A model generated the notes under the pieces. It saw nothing but the letters and a program-made list of their open reading frames with translations, ran no database searches and was not told the origin of the DNA. This document shows positions 57,750 to 64,000 of a stretch of DNA of 64,000 nucleotides, in pieces. Each line of letters starts with the position of its first letter. Position 1 is the first letter of the stretch. Position numbers and translations under genes: made by a program. Source of the stretch: Vanrija pseudolonga (taxonomy: Eukaryota > Basidiomycota > Tremellomycetes > Trichosporonales > Trichosporonaceae); contig NC_085855.1 of NCBI RefSeq assembly GCF_020906515.1, positions 1,302,001 to 1,366,000 of the forward strand. The letters run 5' to 3'.

Positions 57750-57796
57750 GCTCTGTTGCAGCTCACTTGTCCCCTCATCCGACAACCCGCAACAGC

Positions 57797-58789
57797 ATGC
57801 GCTTCACGTCTCTCATTGCGCTCATCGCCGTCCCGGCCGTGCTGGCCCAGGGCAGCCCGCCCGCGCTCCAGGGCTCGGTCACCACGCAGGGTGGCCTCGA
57901 CAAGCTCGGCTCGGTCAACGTCGCCGGTGACGGCGCTGGCAACTGGTTCGCCGTCGACCCCAAGACGAACCACTACTGGACGCTCGACGGTGCCATCAAG
58001 GACACGCTCGCCAAGACTGCGCCCACCCCGGGCGTCGCCCCCGCCACCAAGCCCACGAGGGACCTCGAGTCGCTCCCCCAGCCCGTGGCCCGCCACCCCC
58101 GTGACTTTTCCCCCGGCACGGGCGTGAGCCCCAACACGGTCGGCCACCTCAACGCCCGCTGGTGGAAGTGCAAGTCGATCGGCCGCCCCTGCTCCAACTG
58201 CAAGGGCTGCAAGAAGGACTTCTGGGAGGGTCTCTGCTGCTGGAAGAAGTACTTCTGCTTCATCCCCTACGCGTGGTCCCCCACCGGCCCCGGATGGCAC
58301 CCGCACCGTCGTGACGCCCTCCCCCAGGACCCCACCGACGGCGGACCCGGCAGCGGTCCCGGCGCCGGCGGCAGCACCGACGGCAGCACAACTCCTCCCC
58401 CTGCCGCCGGCGGTGGCGGCACCGACCCCGGAGCCGCTGCCGGTGGTGGTGGCGCCGCCCCCAGCCCCTCGCCCAGCCCCTCGCCCAGCCCCTCGCCCAG
58501 CCCCTCGCCCAGCCCCGCCCCTGCCCCCGCTGCTGGTGGCGGCCCCGGTGGTCCCGGCGGCGGATCGACCGCTCCCCCCGGCACCAACCCCGAGGGCGGA
58601 CCCAACCCCGGCCCCGGCGGTGGTGGTAACCCCAACCCCGGTCCTGGCGGTGGTGGTGTTGGCGGCGGCGGTGTCGGCGGCGGTGGTGTCGGCCCCGGCC
58701 CCGGCCCCCAGCCCGGAGGTGGATGCTGGAAGGGTGTGTGCGACCCTTACGGCTGGTACTACCAGCAGGGCACTTGCCAGGTCTGGTAA
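57797..58789 (+). CDS. Secreted Cys-rich protein with Pro-Ser and Gly-Pro repeats
   Basis: Single exon, 330 residues, no family recognised. Residues 1-18 are a signal peptide (MRFTSLIALIAVPAVLAQ). A moderately conserved-looking N-terminal part (NWFAVDPKTNHYWTLDGAIKD) is followed by a compact Cys-rich core with ten cysteines in about 35 residues (WWKCKSIGRPCSNCKGCKK, then LCCWKKYFCF) and aromatic/basic patches. The C-terminal half is a low-complexity stalk: (PS)n repeats, GGG/GP repeats, then a terminal CWKGVCDPYGWYYQQGTCQVW with three more cysteines. There is no GPI tail, so it is soluble or wall-associated through disulfides. Cell-wall, adhesive or effector-like roles are guesses. A TATA box lies just upstream. 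Confidence 0.78.
   Translation: MRFTSLIALIAVPAVLAQGSPPALQGSVTTQGGLDKLGSVNVAGDGAGNWFAVDPKTNHYWTLDGAIKDTLAKTAPTPGVAPATKPTRDLESLPQPVARHPRDFSPGTGVSPNTVGHLNARWWKCKSIGRPCSNCKGCKKDFWEGLCCWKKYFCFIPYAWSPTGPGWHPHRRDALPQDPTDGGPGSGPGAGGSTDGSTTPPPAAGGGGTDPGAAAGGGGAAPSPSPSPSPSPSPSPSPSPAPAPAAGGGPGGPGGGSTAPPGTNPEGGPNPGPGGGGNPNPGPGGGGVGGGGVGGGGVGPGPGPQPGGGCWKGVCDPYGWYYQQGTCQVW
58459..58520. repeat. 12-bp tandem repeat (CCCAGCCCCTCG)n coding Pro-Ser
   Basis: About five near-identical tandem copies inside the secreted-protein gene, each encoding PSPS. Near-identity at the DNA level suggests recent slippage and likely length variation among strains. Confidence 0.9.
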
Positions 58790-60570
58790 ACGGTGCGCCG
58801 AGGCAAGAATACGGCGTAGAAACAGACGACGGACGCTACCCAGTAGTATAGTGAACAAGGACAATATGCGACATTCATTAAATTGGGGCTGGTTTGCCTG
58901 GTTTTCTAGGCGGGGGGTGGACGTTTTGAGGGCTGTGAGGGGTCAGAGCTGGGCTGTAGAGGTCGTTGGGGAGGATATGGCCGTTGAAGAGGCGAGGAGG
59001 TAAGAGGACGTCAGTGACAACGAGCGCCACTTGGCAGTGCCACATTGTATTCAATCCCCCTTTTACCCGTGAGTCTGAGGCGGAGCCGCGCCCCTTCCTT
59101 CATGACGTGCAGAGACTGAATGGTGTCAGTGATGCATGGGGTGACTGTACAGGAGATGGTGTGAATGAAGTGAAGTCGACGAGTTGGGACGATGCCACCG
59201 CCCACGCGCCACATGGCAGTGCCACTTCCACCGGCCAGCGCCGAAACACCCACCGCCCAACCAGTCGTGCCGAACCACATGCATAGATAAGCTGCTGTGC
59301 ATCTCCGAGGCGAGCAGCCTCGCGCAGCACATATCGGAGCACGGCTGGCCTGCAACCACGGCGAGCACACCCCGTCCTTCGCGACGGGGTTCGAGCCCGC
59401 CCCGCCCTAAACCGTTGGTCAGCGTCCCCACGCCGCTGGCCAGGAATAGCCCTCGGCATCGATAGCGAACACTGACGCGTCATCGTCGCCGACGGGCAGG
59501 CAGATGCCGATCCTGAGGGGACTGACTGATAATGTCCGACGCCGAGCCGGCGGCGCAGGGACCGGGGGGCTAAGCTACCCCCTCCCTCCCTCGGCTTCGG
59601 CGAGGTGAAACGACTCGATAGTGGGTACGCCCCACCTCCCAGGCCCCATTCTCACGCGCTCCCTTGCCCGCTCCAGTCTGCTTGTTGGCAGATCTATCAC
59701 GCGTGGGTCGCGCTCCACAGTACATATCGACTCGGCGTCACTCTCTCTACCAAAAACATGCTGCATCGCCGAGGTCACGTGATATTTGCCACGCGATACC
59801 CTCGGTCACCGAGCTCAGCAACCCAGCGTAACGAGTCGTAGCGAGGTTGTAGTTTGATCCCGGTGGGGCACCCCAGGGTCTTTTGTACTCCGAGTGTCTA
59901 TTCCCAGCGCGCGGCAGAGCACGAGGAAATGGTTGGCAAGAGCGCGGTGCGCAGCAAATCTGTACGCCGTCCATCGTCGTGCCGAGCCGAGCGTCGCGAC
60001 GAGCAAACGCACCGCGCAAGGAGCCGCTGCCCGTGCCGTGCGTATGTGCGCGAGTGCGTACTGCTGACTGTGTCGCCCTGGCGAGCGCAGTCGCGCGCAA
60101 CCGAGCTTGCACGCGGTAGTGAAAGCGGCGCGCTGGTACGCTGGTGAAAGCGGGCAAGGGGCACAAGGGACTCGATCGGGATCGGGCGACTATCGCCACC
60201 ATATGTCCATATGTAAGTAGCACCGTACAGGTCGGCGGTCGGAGGCCGAGGGTCAGCCTTTATGCCGGTGGTGGTGGGGCGTGACGAGTCGTCTTGCCGA
60301 CTCGATGCTGCGCTGCGCTGGTCTCGGGCGTGGAATATTTCTTTGCGTCCCCGAGGTTGACTGGAGCGAGCGAGCATGATGCAGAGGAATATAAAAGATG
60401 CAGAGATTGTGCACATGACACAGTTTACATTGGCTCATATCTATCGCGACCACAACACCCGCCACCCAAATCGAGTTCGGACAATCCGACCCACCACCGA
60501 CCCACCCCTACCCCCCCACGCTCCCGAACAACAACACACACCCTCCTTCACCCTCTTCACTTCTCCACTC
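58790..60570. other. Intergenic region, 1.8 kb, before the MFS gene
   Basis: No supported gene. It contains a TCACGTGA at 59775-59782 and, near its right end, the TATA box of the MFS gene and an A/C-rich leader. A B-box-like GGGTTCGAGCC near 59392 does not sit in a foldable tRNA. Confidence 0.4.
60390..60397 (+). promoter_or_regulatory. TATA box upstream of the MFS transporter
   Basis: TATAAAAG, 174-181 bp upstream of the start at 60571, a common distance when the leader is long. This suggests inducible expression. Confidence 0.5.
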
Positions 60571-62517
60571 ATGGCCGACGCGCACAGCGACAAAACGGCC
60601 GCCATGGACCCAGCAAGCAGCTCCAAGGTCGACCTCAAGGCAGGCAGCGGGCAGAGCAGCCCCGCCGCCTCGGTCCACTCGGCTTCCGCGCCGACGCCCA
60701 AGAGCCGCTCGTCGAAACGCGACGCCAGCGGCAGCAGCACGCCGCGCGAGAACAACCACCTCGTGGTCGACGAGATGCCCGCGTGGCGCTTCTGGGCCAT
60801 CTTCGTCGGTATCCTCATGTCCATCTTTTTGTTCTCGCTCGACCAGCTCATCGTCGCGACTGCCATCCCGAAAATTACCGCCGAGTTCAACTCGCTCACC
60901 CAGCTCAGCTGGCTCGCGTCTGGTTTCTTGTAAGTGGAGCCCTGTTGTCATCGGGACGCTCGCTGACGCTCGCTCCCCCCAGCCTCCCCCTCCTCGGCCT
61001 CAACCTCATCTACTCGCAATGGCTTGAGATCTTCCCCTCGAAAGTAGTCATCATGTTCGCCGTCTTCATCTTCGAAGTCGGCTCGCTCGTCTGCGGCGTG
61101 GCCCCCAACATGGTCGTGCTCATCCTCGGGCGTGCGATTGCCGGCGCGGGCGCCGCAGGCATCTTCTCCGGCGGCATCATCATCATTGCGGAGATCAGCC
61201 CGCTCCACAAGCGCCCCCAGCACCTCGCCCTCATCGGCGTGTGCTTTGCCATCGCGTCGGTGCTTGGGCCGCTGGTGGGTGGCGCTTTCTCGGACCATGT
61301 GTCGTGGCGCTGGTGCTTCTACATTAACCGTGAGTGAGGCGTGGGGAAAGCTTGGGCAGCGTTCGTTTACTGACGCCACTGCAGTTCCCCTCGGCGGCGT
61401 CGCCCTCGCCCAGCTCCTCTTCTTCCTCCCCATGAAGCCGCCCCTTGGCCGCCGCGACTCATGGACGGGATGGAACAAGGGCATGATCCTCCAGGTGCTC
61501 AAGTGCGACTGGATGGGTGCGGCAATCTCCATGGCCTGGGCCGTGTGCCTCATCCTCGCCCTCCAGTGGGGCGGCGTGACCAAGAAGTGGAACGACGGGT
61601 CGGTCATCGCCTGCCTCGTCCTCACCGGCGTGCTCCCCTTCGTCTTCTTCCTCTGGGAGTGGTGGATCGGCCCCGAGCGCCAGATGTTCAAGATCCACCT
61701 CATCTTCCGCCGCACCGTGTTCGGTGCGAGCCTCACGCTCTTCATGATCTTTGCCGTCTTCATGATCGACGTCTACTACCTGTCCGTCAACCTGCAGGCA
61801 GTGTACCACTTCAGCGCGACCGCTGCCGGTGTGCGCCTGCTGCCCCTCATCATGGTGCAGATCTTCTTCCTCATCCTTTCGTCGCGCATCATCCCCAGGA
61901 TCGGCTACTTCAAGCCGATCGTGGTCGCTGGCCCTGCGTTCCTGGCCATCGGCTCGGGCCTGCTGTATACGATCCGCTATGGCCACCCCATCGCGCGCCT
62001 GTACGGCTTCCAGGTGATCCTCGCGGTCGGTATCGGTCTGGCGCTCCAGAACTCGATGCTCGGCGTCCAGATCGAGCTCAAGGGCGAGCCCCAGTTCGTC
62101 TCGGCCGGCATGGGCATGTGTACGTTTGTCGGCTTTGCAGGCCGTATCATCGGCATCTCGCTCGGCGGCTCAGTGTTTGAGAACATGATCCAGCGCAACC
62201 TCCGCACCCACGTCCCCCAGCTCCCCGCGCAGCTCGTCCTCGCTGTCGTCAACGACGCTACGGCTGTCTGGAAGCTGCCCGAGGCGCTGCAGCAGCCCGT
62301 GCTTGTGCAGTACCAGGACACGCTCTCCGTCGTATACATCATTGGTGTCCCGTTCGCCATCCTCGGCTTCTTTGCTGCGCTTGTCATGAAGAATGACAAG
62401 CTGCCGAGCAAGGCCGAGACGCAGGCGCAGAACGCGGCCGCCAAGGAGCGCGCCGCTGCCAAGGCTGCCGAGGCCAAGGGCGACATTGAGGCTGCCGCTG
62501 GCGCAGAGAAGGAGTAG
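60571..62517 (+). CDS. MFS drug/metabolite exporter, DHA2-type
   Basis: Proton-coupled exporter of the 14-TM DHA2 family (drug, toxin or siderophore-like substrates). Exons 60571-60929, 60983-61329 and 61385-62517 give 612 residues. The first 65 residues are a Ser/Ala-rich cytosolic tail. The membrane domain starts FWAIFVGILMSIFLFSLDQL with the family motif LDQLIVATAIPKITAEF, then LLGLNLIYSQWLEIFPSK, the motif A/C-like GRAIAGAGAAGIFSGG and SWRWCFYINLPLGG across intron 2. The C-terminus is Lys/Ala/Glu-rich with a possible short coiled coil. Substrate cannot be read from sequence. There is no biosynthetic gene cluster nearby that would suggest one. Confidence 0.93.
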
Positions 62518-64000
62518 AGAGTGCTTTACAGTCGCCATTATAGATATCCCCCACTCGATTAGACCAAGTTAGATGTAATACTTTAGTGTTGACGAGGCGA
62601 CAGTGCCACTCTCCAACTAGCTGCTGCGTTGCGCGCACACACACCAACTCACACCGGCGGACGACGCGCTCCCTCGGCGGGAATAGAGGCACGCCCTGAG
62701 CGAGGAGCCGGGGGCGACGCACGACGACACACCAGAGTCAGTTCCGTTCCGTGGCGCCAACTGGGCGCCCAAACTCAACCTAGCCCGTGTGCTTGACGGC
62801 CCTGCACATTTTCCCTGCCCTACAGTGTCTGCCGGGCCAGATCTCGCGCGCACACAGACGCAGATATTGCATGATCGACACTGGAGCGTCGATCACGCAC
62901 CGGGCACCAACAAGCAAAGCTCACAGCAAGGACATGACACGGCGGTGATATCATCACGCAGGTCGGGACGGTGCAAAGCAAAGCAAGGCTTTATTTAATT
63001 GGTGGGCGTGTCGGGCGTGCCATGGTCAGTCACTGCCGCGGCGTCGCACAGCATCGGTGGGCTGGGTGCAGGCAGTGATGGGCGCCGTGCAACGCCGCGT
63101 CTCTTGCACTTTGCACATAAATCACCGCCCAGAAGAGGCTGCAGATCCCCCGCAGGCGGAGCTGCCGTTTCACTCGCGGCTGGCTGGCTGGCTGGCTGGG
63201 CTTGAGTCACGGGGCGTGTTCGGTTTCGAGAAGGTCTCGTGGAGCTGAGGAGGCGAGGCCTGTCGTGTCGGGCTTGTGCAGCGCTGTCGTTTTTCTCCTT
63301 TCTCAGGAGCCATGACCCTTTCCTTCATATTGCCTGCTGCCGTGGGTGGGAGAGGAGGTGCATTGCGGCCCTCTCTTGGCCCGACTCCCTTTGTCGCCCG
63401 TCAACATTGATCACGGCATGCCACCCGGCGTTAGGCATCAGCCGTCAGCAACAAGGATTCAGGGGCGTTCGTTTCACCCCTCTGGCCTGGTGAGCCTGGT
63501 GAGCCGCTGGGCGACAAAGCGCTGGCCGCCGCAACAACGTTAACGGGCCAAATGGGCCAAATGGGTGCAAGACTGGGCTACTAAGGCTACCCATTCACTC
63601 TGATGATGCATCTACGCCTCTCTGCCCGCAGCGCCTTCCCTTGGCCCCCTCTGGCCCGGCTCCAATTTCTCACCAGGCAGCGCCTTCCCGGAAGCGTGCA
63701 GTAGCGGGCGACATAGCGCACAGTTGATGGCGCTGGGCCTGGGCTCGACGTGGTCCGGCTGTTGCAGGCATACAGCCCCCCTCCCCCCCCTGGCCTTCAG
63801 GAGCGGAGGATCACCACGGCTGAGTGCTCCTTGGTGCTTATTTGCGGCAGGTTCAAAGTGCGCTATGCACGCTCATGATACTGATTTACCGCTTGTAGCA
63901 GCTATAGATTGGGGTGAGGGTGAAGGGCCAGGGGGGGAGAGAGCCAGGGGTTGCAAGTCTAAGGAGCAAACGACCAAGGCTAGCCTAGCCCGACACGACG
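62518..64000. other. Right-end intergenic region, no gene seen
   Basis: 1.48 kb. Open frames are short and uneven in codon use. A short (GGCT)n run lies at about 63178-63200, and direct repeats such as GGGCCAAATGGGCCAAATGGG lie near 63545-63565. The next gene may begin beyond the window. Confidence 0.4.

Larger units (their letters stand above)
56201..57796. other. Intergenic region, 1.6 kb, with C-homopolymer tract
   Basis: No supported gene; the open frames here are translations of GCG, CCG and poly-C runs. It contains a CACGTG at 56306-56311, a (GGC)n run at 56724-56752, the long C tract at 57401-57436 and, at its right end, the TATA-type promoter of the secreted-protein gene. Confidence 0.45.

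Noticed and set aside
57602-58864. 420-codon minus-strand frame opposite the secreted Cys-rich gene
   Set aside because: Gly/Ala/Thr repeats mirror the Pro-rich coding strand; there is no start context or family, while the plus strand has a signal peptide and TATA box.
59380-59410. B-box-like GGGTTCGAGCC suggesting a tRNA
   Set aside because: The T stem does not pair beyond two bases and no acceptor or anticodon arm can be built around it.

Overview
The window looks like nuclear DNA of a GC-rich basidiomycete yeast, most likely a tremellomycete of the Trichosporonales type. The evidence is dense genes with many short introns (often 35-50 nt, GTGAGT-like donors, CTGAC/CTAAC branch sites, CAG acceptors), strong C/G preference at third codon positions, and proteins that resemble tremellomycete Ras1, Pmc1, Iqg1 and MCM3 from memory. 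No database search was possible, so the lineage is an inference. I see 21 protein-coding genes (one cut by the left edge) and one intron-containing tRNA gene. I see no convincing transposon, viral relic or rRNA.

Layout. 1-11.7 kb: an ITFG1/TIP-like FG-GAP protein (-, partial), PEX2 (+), a small Dabb-domain protein (-), a diverged RecA/SWSAP1-like protein (+), palmitoyl-protein thioesterase PPT1 (-), a GPI-anchored secreted protein (+), a small probable mitochondrial membrane protein (-) and a ten-exon RAS1 (-). 13.3-24.4 kb: a large alpha/beta hydrolase (-) divergent from a SET-domain protein (+), MCM3 (-) divergent from STI1 (+), then a peroxisomal acyl-CoA oxidase (-). 25.3-31.1 kb: a secreted LPMO-like protein with a Ser/Thr-rich tail (-) and an UNC93-like transporter (-). 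33.2-48 kb: a PMC1-type Ca2+-ATPase (+), DPH5 (-), tRNA-Lys(CTT) (-), a very large IQGAP (+) and a PQ-loop membrane protein (-). 49-62.5 kb, all plus strand: RNA14/CstF77, an unrecognised coiled-coil/disordered protein, a secreted Cys-rich Pro/Gly protein and a 14-TM-type MFS transporter. The last 1.5 kb shows no gene.

Links between genes are loose, as is usual in a eukaryote. PEX2 and the AKL-ending acyl-CoA oxidase both serve peroxisomal beta-oxidation. RAS1 and the IQGAP belong to polarity and cytokinesis signalling. Pmc1 and the calmodulin-binding IQ array connect to calcium. Most neighbours are arranged head-to-head or tail-to-tail with short spacers, so several promoters are shared. The MCM3/STI1 spacer carries two ACGCGT boxes on the MCM3 side and a heat-shock-element-like site nearer STI1.

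The observation I would follow first is in RNA14. Its N-terminus carries nine YDPSxPQ/T heptads that align with the RNA polymerase II CTD heptad YSPTSPS, with Asp where phospho-Ser2 would be. This suggests an internal mimic of the Ser2-phosphorylated CTD inside a 3'-end processing factor. Exon boundaries below were derived by hand from splice signals and frame continuity; cDNA would be needed to settle them.
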